A stretch of DNA of 64,000 nt, taken from NCBI RefSeq assembly GCF_900163645.1, contig NZ_FUKM01000053.1, forward strand, positions 1 to 64,000, given 5' to 3'. Under the pieces are notes generated by a model that saw only the letters and a program-made list of their open reading frames with translations, was not told where the DNA came from and searched no databases. The stretch is from Halomonas citrativorans. GTDB taxonomy: Bacteria; Pseudomonadota; Gammaproteobacteria; Pseudomonadales; Halomonadaceae. How positions within the stretch are numbered: position 1 is the first letter of the stretch; each line of letters starts with the position of its first letter. Both the position numbers and the translations under genes were made by a program. Positions 45,874 to 54,637 of this stretch are shown piece after piece.

Positions 45874-47232
45874 TTACCAAAGGCGCATCAGATCAAAATA
45901 CAGAGCCATCACCATCAGGCCGCCAACCATGGCAAGCCCAATGCGCAATCCAATGGCTTGGGTTTGTTCAGAGACCGGCCGCCCACGTACGATTTCCAAG
46001 AAATAGTAAAGCAAGTGTCCACCATCGAGCACCGGAATAGGCAATAAATTAAGCACGCCAAGGCTGATGGACAAATACGCTAAAAAGCCTACAAATGCTT
46101 CCATTCCAGCACGGGCCGAATCACCCGAAATTTGCGCAATCGTAATAGGGCCGGAAAGATTGGAAGGTGAAATCAAACCTACCAACATTTTACGAATCGC
46201 ATCAACGGTTAACAAAATCATATCACCGGTACGCGATAGCGCTTGTCCAACCGCTTCGATAGGCCCATAACGAATTTCGCGCTGTAGCGACTCAGGCCAC
46301 GTTACCGACTCAACGCCTGCACCAATGTACCCAACCTCACCGCCACTCTCCAGCAGATTGCTGCCCGGCGTTAGTGTTAGTGTGCCCTGCTCGCCATTTC
46401 GCTCATAGGCTACGCTAAGCGTTTCACCCGCACTACGTCGGATCATAGTGACAAACTGCATCCAATCTTCCACCGGCATGTCGTCAATCGCAATAATATG
46501 ATCGCCTGCTTGCAACCCCGCATTGGCGGCTGCTTCGCCATCTACCACCTGGCCTAATACTGCTGGAAATTCTGGCTGCCAAGGCGTCATACCCAAGGAT
46601 TGCAGTGGCTGGGGCGGGTCTTGGCGGGTCAGGTAGTTATCGACCTCCAGCGCGTAAGCTCGTTCACTGCTACTGCCCTCAGGCAACACATTGATGGCTA
46701 GCGAGCCGCTAAAACCAATCATAGAGATAAGCTTTAGATTGACCTCCTCCCAGGAGCGTACGGCATCATTTTGAATAGCGATAATTTCGTCGCCGTGGGC
46801 AAGGCCTGCTTCAGCTGCCGGCGAATCAGGCAGCACATCGCCCACCATGGGAGCGACCACGGTCGTCCCGGATACAAAGAGCGCCCAGTAGGCAACAATA
46901 GCCAACAGGAAATTTGCCAAAGGTCCAGCGGCAACAATGGCGATACGCTGCCATACCGTTTTGCGATTAAAGGCCTGGTCAAGCTGATCTTCCGGTACCG
47001 GCGCTTCACGCTCGTCCAGCATTTTGACATAGCCGCCCAGCGGAATGGCCGCTATCGCGTACTCCGTCCCCTGGCGGTCCACAGTGGACCATAGCGGTTT
47101 GCCAAAGCCCACCGAAAAACGCAACACCTTGACGCCACAGCGACGTGCCACCCAAAAGTGGCCAAACTCGTGAAAGGTAATCAACAAACCCAGCACGACG
47201 ATGATCGCTAAAATGTTTTGTAACAGGCCCAC
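45874..47232 (-). CDS. rseP: Site-2 protease RseP
   Basis: An intramembrane zinc metalloprotease that cuts RseA to free the envelope-stress factor sigma-E and also clears signal peptides. HEFGH near residue 21 gives the two zinc His and the catalytic Glu; the third ligand is in LNLLPIPVLDGGHL near the C-terminus. Two PDZ domains lie between. The open frame begins at a GTG at 47256, but a GTG at 47232 is six bases after AGGGAG and gives 452 residues, close to the family norm. It lies downstream of dxr. Confidence 0.97.
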   Translation of the reverse strand: MGLLQNILAIIVVLGLLITFHEFGHFWVARRCGVKVLRFSVGFGKPLWSTVDRQGTEYAIAAIPLGGYVKMLDEREAPVPEDQLDQAFNRKTVWQRIAIVAAGPLANFLLAIVAYWALFVSGTTVVAPMVGDVLPDSPAAEAGLAHGDEIIAIQNDAVRSWEEVNLKLISMIGFSGSLAINVLPEGSSSERAYALEVDNYLTRQDPPQPLQSLGMTPWQPEFPAVLGQVVDGEAAANAGLQAGDHIIAIDDMPVEDWMQFVTMIRRSAGETLSVAYERNGEQGTLTLTPGSNLLESGGEVGYIGAGVESVTWPESLQREIRYGPIEAVGQALSRTGDMILLTVDAIRKMLVGLISPSNLSGPITIAQISGDSARAGMEAFVGFLAYLSISLGVLNLLPIPVLDGGHLLYYFLEIVRGRPVSEQTQAIGLRIGLAMVGGLMVMALYFDLMRLW

Positions 47233-47310
47233 AATAAACTCCCTGGCACCCTGCACATCAGCCGATGCTTAAGTGACCTACTTGCTTCTCAATATTCGGT
47301 ACGGCACTGC

Positions 47311-48507
47311 CTAGCCTGCTTGTAACATGACCCTTTGTGCTGCCTGCTGACGCGCCCAGTGGTCTGCAGCCAAGATATTTTCAATCGTATCGGCGTTGCC
47401 TGCATAAGGCTGCGACACGACCTCTTCAACCACGTTGGCTATTTCACCAAAGCTGAGCCTTTCCGCCAGGAACGCCTCAACGGCGACTTCATTGGCTGCA
47501 TTGAGAATCGCCGGTGCTGCACCGCCCTTTTGCATGGCTTCACGGGCCAAGCGTAGGCAGGGAAAGCGCGCTTCATCTGGCGCTTCAAAATCCAGCTGCG
47601 CGATCTGGAACAGATCCAGGGTTTCTACACCGGCCTCAACGCGCTCGGGCCATGCCAGCCCATAGGCAATGGGTATACGCATATCCGGATTGCCCAGTTG
47701 GGCGATGACAGAGCCATCAATGTACGCCGCCATGGAGTGAATCACACTCTGCGGATGCACTACCACCTGAATTTGCTCGGGCGTTGCATCAAACAGCCAG
47801 CACGCTTCAATTAATTCAAGGCCTTTGTTCATCATGGTGGCGCTATCAACCGAAATCTTGCGCCCCATCGACCAGTTAGGGTGGGCGCAGGCCTGGTCGG
47901 GCGTCGCCTTGGCAACTTTGTCCGCACTCCAGGTGCGAAAAGGCCCGCCAGACGCTGTTAGCAGCAGCTGTCGAACGCCGTGACGCTCAAGCCCGCCGCG
48001 ATGTTTTACAGGCAGGCACTGATAGATGGCATTATGCTCAGAATCGATGGGCAACAGCGTGGCGCCAGAGCGCTCAACCGCCTGCATGAACAGGGCACCG
48101 CTCATCACCAACGCTTCTTTATTAGCAAGTAGCACGCGCTTGCCCGCTTCTGCAGCAGCCAGCGCAGGCAGCAGACCCGCTGCCCCAACGATGGCGGCCA
48201 TAACAGCATCTACACACGCCTCACGGGCAACCTGGCAGAGTGCTTCACGTCCCGCCAGCACGACGGTCGGTTGGTCAGCTTCATCAAGCGCTTGGCGAAG
48301 CCATTGCGCATCGTCACTATGATCGAGTACCGCGATACGGGGACGATGAACCAGGCACTGATTCAGAAGCACTTCCCTGGAAGTATGGGCCGTCAACGCA
48401 TACACCCGATAACGCTCGGGATGACGGGCGATGACATCCAGGGTGCTCACCCCGATAGAGCCGGTTGAGCCCAGCACGGTAATCCACTGGCAGGACGATT
48501 GACTCAT
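47311..48507 (-). CDS. dxr: 1-deoxy-D-xylulose 5-phosphate reductoisomerase
   Basis: The second enzyme of the MEP isoprenoid pathway, NADPH- and metal-dependent. The NADPH motif [14 protein letters not shown] is near residues 13-26. The active-site region [12 protein letters not shown], then [14 protein letters not shown] and TASGGPFR, is intact, as is [20 protein letters not shown]. Length is 398. Its ATG overlaps the end of cdsA by four bases. It supplies precursors for the undecaprenyl carrier made by UppS two genes upstream. Confidence 0.97.
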   Translation of the reverse strand: MSQSSCQWITVLGSTGSIGVSTLDVIARHPERYRVYALTAHTSREVLLNQCLVHRPRIAVLDHSDDAQWLRQALDEADQPTVVLAGREALCQVAREACVDAVMAAIVGAAGLLPALAAAEAGKRVLLANKEALVMSGALFMQAVERSGATLLPIDSEHNAIYQCLPVKHRGGLERHGVRQLLLTASGGPFRTWSADKVAKATPDQACAHPNWSMGRKISVDSATMMNKGLELIEACWLFDATPEQIQVVVHPQSVIHSMAAYIDGSVIAQLGNPDMRIPIAYGLAWPERVEAGVETLDLFQIAQLDFEAPDEARFPCLRLAREAMQKGGAAPAILNAANEVAVEAFLAERLSFGEIANVVEEVVSQPYAGNADTIENILAADHWARQQAAQRVMLQAG

Positions 48508-49325
48508 AAGACAGTCACCTGCCCTTGAAGAACGGGCAAATAAAGCAGCGCAAAGAGCGGAATCGCCGCCGTCAAGCTATCAATCCGGTCCAGCACGCCG
48601 CCATGGCCCGGTAGCAGCTGGCTTGAGTCCTTGATGTCTCGGTAGCGTTTGAGCATGCTTTCCAGCAGATCACCCAGCACTGAAATAAGCGTGACAATAA
48701 CGGTGACTACCACCAAGCCAACAGCTACACCCGGGGTTAACGACTGCCAAAAGGCGAAAGCAAGCGCCAGTAGCGTGGTGGCAACGAGCCCACCAATAAC
48801 GCCTTCCCAGGACTTACCGGGGCTGACCCTTGGGGCGAGCTTGCGCTTACCAAAACGACGCCCGGCAAAATAGGCGCCGATATCCGCCGCCCACACCAGC
48901 AGTAATACAAACAACAGCCATACGCCGCCGCTATCGCGCAGAATATTAAAGCCGACCCAGCAGGGCAGCAGCACCCATAGCCCCATCGCCAAGCGGCGTG
49001 GCGTTGACTGCCACTGCTGTCCTTTTTCCGGGTAATGGGTCACCCAGTAAAGATTAACCAGCCAGCCAAGGGCGGCGCACCATAAAGGCCATACTGCAAA
49101 CGCGGCACCGGTGAGCCACATCAGTAGCATCACCACCGCAAGCCCGGCAACCAGCTGAACACGCTGACGCTGCCGGATAACGCCTGCCAGGTTCGTCCAC
49201 TCCCAGGCCCCAAGCAACACCATCAAAGCGGTAAAAAGCGCAAACGCGCCACCTTGCAATCCAAACAGACCAACCAGCACCAAGGGCGCCAGCCAGGCTA
49301 CGGTTATAATCCGCTGTCTAAGCAC
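48504..49325 (-). CDS. cdsA: Phosphatidate cytidylyltransferase CdsA
   Basis: It makes CDP-diacylglycerol, precursor of all phospholipids, in the inner membrane. The 273-residue protein has about eight hydrophobic segments and the C-terminal CDS signature [20 protein letters not shown] followed by [14 protein letters not shown]. It overlaps uppS by eight bases and dxr by four, so the three are translated as one unit. Confidence 0.97.
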   Translation of the reverse strand: MLRQRIITVAWLAPLVLVGLFGLQGGAFALFTALMVLLGAWEWTNLAGVIRQRQRVQLVAGLAVVMLLMWLTGAAFAVWPLWCAALGWLVNLYWVTHYPEKGQQWQSTPRRLAMGLWVLLPCWVGFNILRDSGGVWLLFVLLLVWAADIGAYFAGRRFGKRKLAPRVSPGKSWEGVIGGLVATTLLALAFAFWQSLTPGVAVGLVVVTVIVTLISVLGDLLESMLKRYRDIKDSSQLLPGHGGVLDRIDSLTAAIPLFALLYLPVLQGQVTVL

Positions 49326-50109
49326 CTTGCGCCTCTATTTGTTCGTCGGTCATGCCAAAACGCCGACGCCGCTGACAAAAGTCGTACAGCGCACTGTCCA
49401 GCGCATCGGCACCGAAGTCGGGCCAGAGTAAGGGCGAGAAATGCAGTTCAGCATACGCTAACTGCCACAGCATAAAATTCGACAATCGCTGTTCGCCACT
49501 TGTTCGGATACACAGGTCAACAGGAGGCACGTGGTCTGCTTCCATTGCCCTGTCAAAGCAGGCTTCATCGATATCGGCAGGCTGTAACTCACCGGCGGAT
49601 ACCTGCTCAGCCAAATGTCGCGCTGCGCGTGCGATGTCCCACTGCCCGCCGTAGTTGGCAGCGATCACCAGGTGCATGCCGGTATTACCTTCGGTCAGCG
49701 CTTCTGCACGCTGTATATACTTCTGAATGGCGTGAGAGAAGCCACGCCGTTCACCAATAATCGTTAGCCGAATATTGCGCTCATTAAGCTTTTTAACTTC
49801 GCGCTTGAGCGCCATCAAAAAGAGCTCCATCAACGCATTCACTTCAGCAGCCGGACGTTTCCAGTTCTCGCTTGAAAAGGCAAACAGGCTCAGCGTACTT
49901 ACCTGGCGCTCGGCTGCGCGCTGAATTACCGCTCTGACGGCTTCGACGCCTGCACGATGACCACGTACGCCAGAGAGGCCGCGGGCCTTTGCCCAGCGGT
50001 TATTGCCGTCCATTATGATCGCGACATGCGACGGCAGTGCTTCGCCCAGGCACTTGGGTGGCGTGCTTGCGTCGTCCGGCTGTTCTTGAGGAAACTGCGG
50101 TGACGTCAT
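49318..50109 (-). CDS. uppS: Undecaprenyl diphosphate synthase
   Basis: A cis-prenyltransferase that builds the C55 lipid carrier for peptidoglycan and O-antigen. The 263-residue protein carries HVAIIMDGNNRWAKARG with the catalytic Asp, GHRAGVEAVR, FAFSSENWKRP and DLCIRTSGEQRLSNFMLWQ, all family motifs. An N-terminal tail of about 25 residues is less conserved. A GTG at 50121 is in frame and adds four residues; neither start has a strong ribosome site. Confidence 0.97.
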   Translation of the reverse strand: MTSPQFPQEQPDDASTPPKCLGEALPSHVAIIMDGNNRWAKARGLSGVRGHRAGVEAVRAVIQRAAERQVSTLSLFAFSSENWKRPAAEVNALMELFLMALKREVKKLNERNIRLTIIGERRGFSHAIQKYIQRAEALTEGNTGMHLVIAANYGGQWDIARAARHLAEQVSAGELQPADIDEACFDRAMEADHVPPVDLCIRTSGEQRLSNFMLWQLAYAELHFSPLLWPDFGADALDSALYDFCQRRRRFGMTDEQIEAQGA

Positions 50110-50195
50110 GAGGTCTCGCACAAAAGCTCAGTCATAGTAAAGCCATAGGCCTAGCGGGCAGCCTGGCTACCCGCAGCTAAATAAAAGGCAGGTGC

Positions 50196-50753
50196 TTATA
50201 CCTGCATCAAGTCCTGCTCTTTCGCGGCAAGCGCTTTATCGACTTCGGCAATATATTTGTCGGTCAGCTTTTGGATTTCATCTTCACCCTGACGCTGATC
50301 GTCTTCGGTAATCTCTTTATCCTTTAGCAAGGATTTGAAATCACCATTGGCATCGCGACGCACGTTACGCACAGCCACACGAGCATTTTCAGCTTCGCTA
50401 CGCGCCTGTTTGATATATCCCTTGCGTGTCTCTTCGGTCAACATGGGCATCGGTACACGGATCACATTACCCGCGCTTGAAGGGTTCAAGCCCAGATCAG
50501 AGGTCATGATAGCCTTTTCGATTTTCGGCACCATACCCTGCTCCCAGGGAGCCACCGCAAGCGTACGCGCATCTTCAACGTTAACCGATGCCACCTGGCT
50601 AAGCGGCACCTGGCTACCGTAATAATCGACGGTAACGGCATCCAGAATACTGGGGTGTGCACGCCCGGTACGGATTTTGTTGAAGTTACTGTTCAGCGCT
50701 TCAACGCTTTTTTTCATGCGAGATTCAGCATCTTTCTTAATATCATTAATCAC
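50196..50753 (-). CDS. frr: Ribosome recycling factor
   Basis: With EF-G it splits the post-termination ribosome. The 185-residue protein has the standard two-domain layout: a three-helix bundle ([20 protein letters not shown], and a C-terminal half ending with the [20 protein letters not shown] helix) and a small central beta domain ([20 protein letters not shown]). It follows pyrH closely, the usual order. Confidence 0.98.
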   Translation of the reverse strand: MINDIKKDAESRMKKSVEALNSNFNKIRTGRAHPSILDAVTVDYYGSQVPLSQVASVNVEDARTLAVAPWEQGMVPKIEKAIMTSDLGLNPSSAGNVIRVPMPMLTEETRKGYIKQARSEAENARVAVRNVRRDANGDFKSLLKDKEITEDDQRQGEDEIQKLTDKYIAEVDKALAAKEQDLMQV

Positions 50754-50757
50754 GTTC

Positions 50758-51531
50758 TTACCCTCTATCTATTAGCGTGCCTTCCTTGCCCCCTACTACC
50801 AGGTTCAGCAGGGCACCAGGCTTATTCATATCAAATACCCGCACCGGCATATTATGGTCACGTACCAGGCAGATAGCGGTCAAATCCATAACGCCTAGCT
50901 TTTGGTCCAGAGCGTCATCGTAGGAGAGCTGATCATATTTTACGGCATCGGCATGTTTTAGGGGGTCCTTGTTATACACCCCGTCCACTTTGGTCGCTTT
51001 AATGACCACATCCACATCCACTTCAATACCGCGTAAGCAAGCGGCCGAGTCGGTTGTGAAAAATGGATTACCGGTTCCTGCCGAAAACAGTACCACGTCT
51101 CCTGACGTTAAATAACGGATGGCAGTGCGGCGGTCATAATGCTCTACCACACCACTCATGGGAATCGCCGACATTACCCGCGAACGAATATTTGAACGCT
51201 CCAGTGCATCGCGCATGGCCAACGCGTTCATGACCGTTGCCAGCATTCCCATGTGGTCGCCTGTGACCCGATCCATTCCGGCTTCGCTGAGCGCCGCACC
51301 TCGAAACAGGTTGCCGCCTCCAATCACGATCCCGACCTGCACACCAATACCCACCAGTTGGCCGATTTCCAGCGCCATACGGTCTAACACTTTAGGATCA
51401 ATACCAAAATCGTGCTCTCCCATTAGCGCCTCGCCTGAAAGCTTCAGCAAAATACGCTTGTATTTTGACTTCGACTTTTCAAGTTTATGGGGCACAACAA
51501 GCGGGGTAGGCTCTTGAACATCTCGTGACAT
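50758..51531 (-). CDS. pyrH: UMP kinase
   Basis: It phosphorylates UMP to UDP. The 257-residue protein belongs to the amino-acid-kinase fold and has the landmarks [41 protein letters not shown] and [19 protein letters not shown]. An N-terminal tail of about 20 residues precedes the domain. The gene lies between tsf and frr, 4 bp before the latter. A GC-rich hairpin without a T tract (51607-51628) lies between tsf and pyrH. Confidence 0.98.
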   Translation of the reverse strand: MSRDVQEPTPLVVPHKLEKSKSKYKRILLKLSGEALMGEHDFGIDPKVLDRMALEIGQLVGIGVQVGIVIGGGNLFRGAALSEAGMDRVTGDHMGMLATVMNALAMRDALERSNIRSRVMSAIPMSGVVEHYDRRTAIRYLTSGDVVLFSAGTGNPFFTTDSAACLRGIEVDVDVVIKATKVDGVYNKDPLKHADAVKYDQLSYDDALDQKLGVMDLTAICLVRDHNMPVRVFDMNKPGALLNLVVGGKEGTLIDRG

Positions 51532-51652
51532 GGCATCTCTCCTGAAGCAGACTTGGACACAGGTGGGCGAAGCAACCCCCTATTTAGCAGGGGCCGGATA
51601 CACGAAGGCGTGCGCTTACGCGCACGCCATCTTCTGACTAGAACGTCTGACC

Positions 51653-52522
51653 TTAACGACGGCCAGCCTGTTCCATAACTTCTTTAGCGAAGTCGACTTC
51701 TTCTTTCTCGATACCTTCACCCACTTCAAAGCGCGTGAAGCTAACCACTTCGCCACCGGCTGATTTAACAAACTCAGCAACGGATTGGTTCGGGTCTTTA
51801 ACAAACGGCTGCTCGGTCAGGCTGTTCTCTGCCAGGTATTTCTTCAGACGGCCTTGAACCATTTTCTCAGCAATCTGCTCAGGCTTGCCTGCCATATCCG
51901 GCTGCGCCAGGATAATGGCTTTCTCTTGATCAAGCTCTGCTTGCGGCATATCAGCCGGGAGAGCAACAGACGGATTGATCGCAGCAACGTGCATCGCTAC
52001 GTCTTTCGCTGCTTCAGCGGTGCCGCCCTTGAGCACGGTCAGAACGCCGATACGGCCGCCGTGAACGTATTCGCCCACTACGCCACCTTCAACCGCGTTA
52101 ACAACAACGGCACGACGCACGCCGATGTTTTCACCGATTTTCTGCACCAGTTGCTCGCGAACAGACTCAAGTTCGCCCGCCATTACAGCAGCAACGTCTT
52201 CGCTTTTCGCAGCGAAAAATGCATCAACGATTTGGTTCGTGAAGCCGATGAAGTTGTCATCACGGGCAACGAAGTCAGTCTCGGAGTTGATTTCAACCAT
52301 TACACCGTAGCTGCCGTCTTCAGCAACGCGGGTAACGACCGCGCCTTCAGCAGCGGTACGTCCGGCTTTCTTCGCGGCTTTTAGGCCCGAGCTTTTACGT
52401 AGGTTTTCAATCGCGACGTCGATATCACCGTCGGCTTCGGTGAGTGCTTTTTTACACTCCATCATGCCGAGACCGGTACGTTCGCGCAGTTCCTTGACCT
52501 GAGAGGCGCTGATAGCTGCCAT
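51653..52522 (-). CDS. tsf: Translation elongation factor Ts
   Basis: It exchanges GDP for GTP on EF-Tu. The 289-residue protein begins with the conserved [21 protein letters not shown], followed by the core with [10 protein letters not shown], where the Asp-Phe contacts EF-Tu, and [16 protein letters not shown]. It is preceded by rpsB across 218 bp with a terminator-like hairpin, as in the classical rpsB-tsf operon with partial termination. Confidence 0.98.
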   Translation of the reverse strand: MAAISASQVKELRERTGLGMMECKKALTEADGDIDVAIENLRKSSGLKAAKKAGRTAAEGAVVTRVAEDGSYGVMVEINSETDFVARDDNFIGFTNQIVDAFFAAKSEDVAAVMAGELESVREQLVQKIGENIGVRRAVVVNAVEGGVVGEYVHGGRIGVLTVLKGGTAEAAKDVAMHVAAINPSVALPADMPQAELDQEKAIILAQPDMAGKPEQIAEKMVQGRLKKYLAENSLTEQPFVKDPNQSVAEFVKSAGGEVVSFTRFEVGEGIEKEEVDFAKEVMEQAGRR

Positions 52523-52672
52523 GAGAATTCACCTCGGAAATGGTTCTATGAGAGTTAAACGCCCTACAGAGTGTAGCCACGATAAATGACTATCATATAT
52601 CACTTTGAAGGTCGCTTGCCGGCGCATGATGGCCCGGCGTAATCGGCCCACCCGGATGTTCATCCAAAGCGG

Positions 52673-52695
52673 GAAAAAGGGGGCATAGGCCCCCT
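52673..52695 (-). terminator. Terminator/attenuator between rpsB and tsf
   Basis: On the minus strand AGGGGGC (52695-52689) pairs with GCCCCCT (52684-52678) around a 4-base loop, followed by a T run. It can reduce tsf transcription relative to rpsB. Confidence 0.75.
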
Positions 52696-52740
52696 CTTCA
52701 ACACGATGCGGCTTAACTGCCCGCCGCAACCGCTACTACC

Positions 52741-53490
52741 TTACTCAGCAGCGGCGTCAGTGTCGGCTGAAGCCGATTCTTCGGTCACTTCAACGAACTC
52801 GTCCGGACGACCTTCCTTCGCACGACCACACGCGTCAGCAATCGCTTTCACGTAGATCTGAATAGCGCGAATGGAGTCATCGTTACCCGGGATAACGTAA
52901 TCAACGCCATCAGGGTTAGAGTTGGTATCAACCACGCCAATAACCGGGATACCCAGTTTGTTGGCTTCGTTGATCGCGATGCGCTCGTGGTCAACGTCGA
53001 TAACGAACAGTGCGTCCGGCAGGCCGCCCATGTTCTTGATACCACCGATAGAACGCTCAAGCTTATCTTGCTCACGCGTTGCCATCAGGACTTCTTTCTT
53101 GGTCAGCTTGTCGAACGTGCCGTCTTCGCGCATGGTTTCAAGTTCGCGCAGACGCTTGATAGACTGACGAATAGTCTTGAAGTTAGTCAGCATACCGCCC
53201 AACCAGCGATGGTTGACGAACGGCTGATTAACGCGATTCGCTTCTTCTTTGATGATCTTGCTAGCGCTACGCTTGGTGCCAACAAACAAAATTTTGTTGT
53301 TGGATGCCGACATCTTCTCAACCACATCAACGGCTTCGTTCAGCGCCGGAAGAGTGTGCTCAAGGTTGATGATGTGAATCTTGTTGCGTGCGCCGAAGAT
53401 GAATTTGTTCATCTTCGGATTCCAGTACTTAGTCTGGTGACCGAAGTGAGCACCTGCTTTGAGCAGGTCACGCATATTAACGTGAGACAT
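52741..53490 (-). CDS. rpsB: 30S ribosomal protein S2
   Basis: A large ribosomal protein of the 30S head-body junction. The 249-residue protein starts [20 protein letters not shown] and contains [34 protein letters not shown] and [18 protein letters not shown], the S2 signatures. The Asp/Glu/Ala-rich C-terminal tail is normal. A predicted promoter with a GC-rich discriminator and a leader of about 220 bases precedes it, consistent with S2 autoregulation known in this group. Confidence 0.98.
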   Translation of the reverse strand: MSHVNMRDLLKAGAHFGHQTKYWNPKMNKFIFGARNKIHIINLEHTLPALNEAVDVVEKMSASNNKILFVGTKRSASKIIKEEANRVNQPFVNHRWLGGMLTNFKTIRQSIKRLRELETMREDGTFDKLTKKEVLMATREQDKLERSIGGIKNMGGLPDALFVIDVDHERIAINEANKLGIPVIGVVDTNSNPDGVDYVIPGNDDSIRAIQIYVKAIADACGRAKEGRPDEFVEVTEESASADTDAAAE

Positions 53491-53845
53491 GGTAAAACTC
53501 CTGAAACTCGGGTTAGGCCTCCACGCACCCCATGGATCCGACCATTGACCACGTATAAAACGTTGTCAGCGGCACCCGGGACCATGTGTCGGTGCATGTG
53601 TGTTTTCAAGGCTTGCTATTAAGCAGCGTCTTCAAAGTGAACCCGCTGCGGGTTGTTCGCCTTGCCATGATCGCCTACCCACCATAAAGAAGCGAGCGAG
53701 CGATTGCAGGAAAGCGCGCGGCTTTATACCATAGATCATTACCAAGATGAAGTCACAGCCCGTGTTACGATCTTTATTTGTCACTTAATACTGTCGCTTT
53801 AACGCTGTCACTTACTACCTCAGCCTGAACCCATATCGAGAATTC
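53491..53845. other. Divergent control region between rpsB and map
   Basis: It has no gene. On the minus strand the rpsB promoter is probably TTCATC (53751-53746) and TATAAA (53728-53723), 17 bp apart, with the GC-rich discriminator GCCGCGCG after it, as in stringently controlled ribosomal promoters. The rpsB leader contains the inverted repeat AACCCGC/GCGGGTT (53640-53654), a possible S2-binding structure. On the map side three tandem units related to TGTCACTTAATAC lie at 53779-53818. Confidence 0.5.
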
Positions 53846-54637
53846 ATGAACGTTCCTATCAAGACACCTTCAGAAATCGAGAAAATGCGCGAAGCCGGGC
53901 GCCAAGCCGCCAGCGTGCTGGAAATGATTGCTCCTTACATACAAGAAGGCGTAAGCACCGGCGACATTGATAAGCGTTGTCACGACTATATTGTTAACGA
54001 ATTGGGCTCGGTTCCTGCCCCGCTCAACTATCACGGTTATACCCACGCCACGTGCATCTCGCTCAACCATGTGGTGTGTCATGGCTTTCCGGATTTTAGT
54101 AAAAAACTCAAGAAAGGCGACATTCTGAACCTGGACATTACCGTCAAAACCCCCGACGGCTATCACGGTGACTCCAGCGCCATGTTTATCATCGGCGAAA
54201 CCATACAGGGCGAGCGTTTGTGCCGGATTACCCAGGAGTGCTTGTATAAAAGCATTGCGCTGGTAAAACCCGGCGTACGCCTTTCAGAGCTTGCGCGAGT
54301 GATTCAAAAGCACGCCGAAGGCCATGGCTACTCGGTCGTTCGTGATTTCTGCGGCCACGGTATTGGGGCAGGCTTCCATGAAGACCCCCAGTTCCTGCAT
54401 TACGATGGTTACGCGCCAGACGCCGATATCGCTCTGGAGGCTGGCATGTGCTTTACCATCGAACCCATGATCAACGTGGGTGGCTACAAAACCAAAGTTC
54501 TGCGCGATGGCTGGACCGCCGTTACCAAGGACAAGAGCCTCTCAGCGCAATGGGAGCATACCTTGCTGGTCACCGAGACCGGGGTTGAAGTACTGACCGC
54601 GCGTAGCGATGAAGACTTTAGTTTTTTAGATAACTAA
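53846..54637 (+). CDS. map: Type I methionine aminopeptidase
   Basis: It removes the initiator Met from new proteins. The 263-residue enzyme has all five metal ligands: the two Asp in LNLDITVKTPDGYHGDSS, the His in CGHGIGAGFHEDPQ, and the two Glu in TIEPMIN and WEHTLLVTETG. No N-terminal zinc-finger extension is present, so it is the short form. It is transcribed divergently from rpsB and its stop overlaps the start of glnD by one base. Confidence 0.98.
   Translation: MNVPIKTPSEIEKMREAGRQAASVLEMIAPYIQEGVSTGDIDKRCHDYIVNELGSVPAPLNYHGYTHATCISLNHVVCHGFPDFSKKLKKGDILNLDITVKTPDGYHGDSSAMFIIGETIQGERLCRITQECLYKSIALVKPGVRLSELARVIQKHAEGHGYSVVRDFCGHGIGAGFHEDPQFLHYDGYAPDADIALEAGMCFTIEPMINVGGYKTKVLRDGWTAVTKDKSLSAQWEHTLLVTETGVEVLTARSDEDFSFLDN

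Noticed and set aside
51607-51628. Inverted repeat GGCGTGCGC/GCGCACGCC after tsf taken as a terminator
   Set aside because: The stem is strong but no T tract follows on the minus strand, so it was not listed as an intrinsic terminator.
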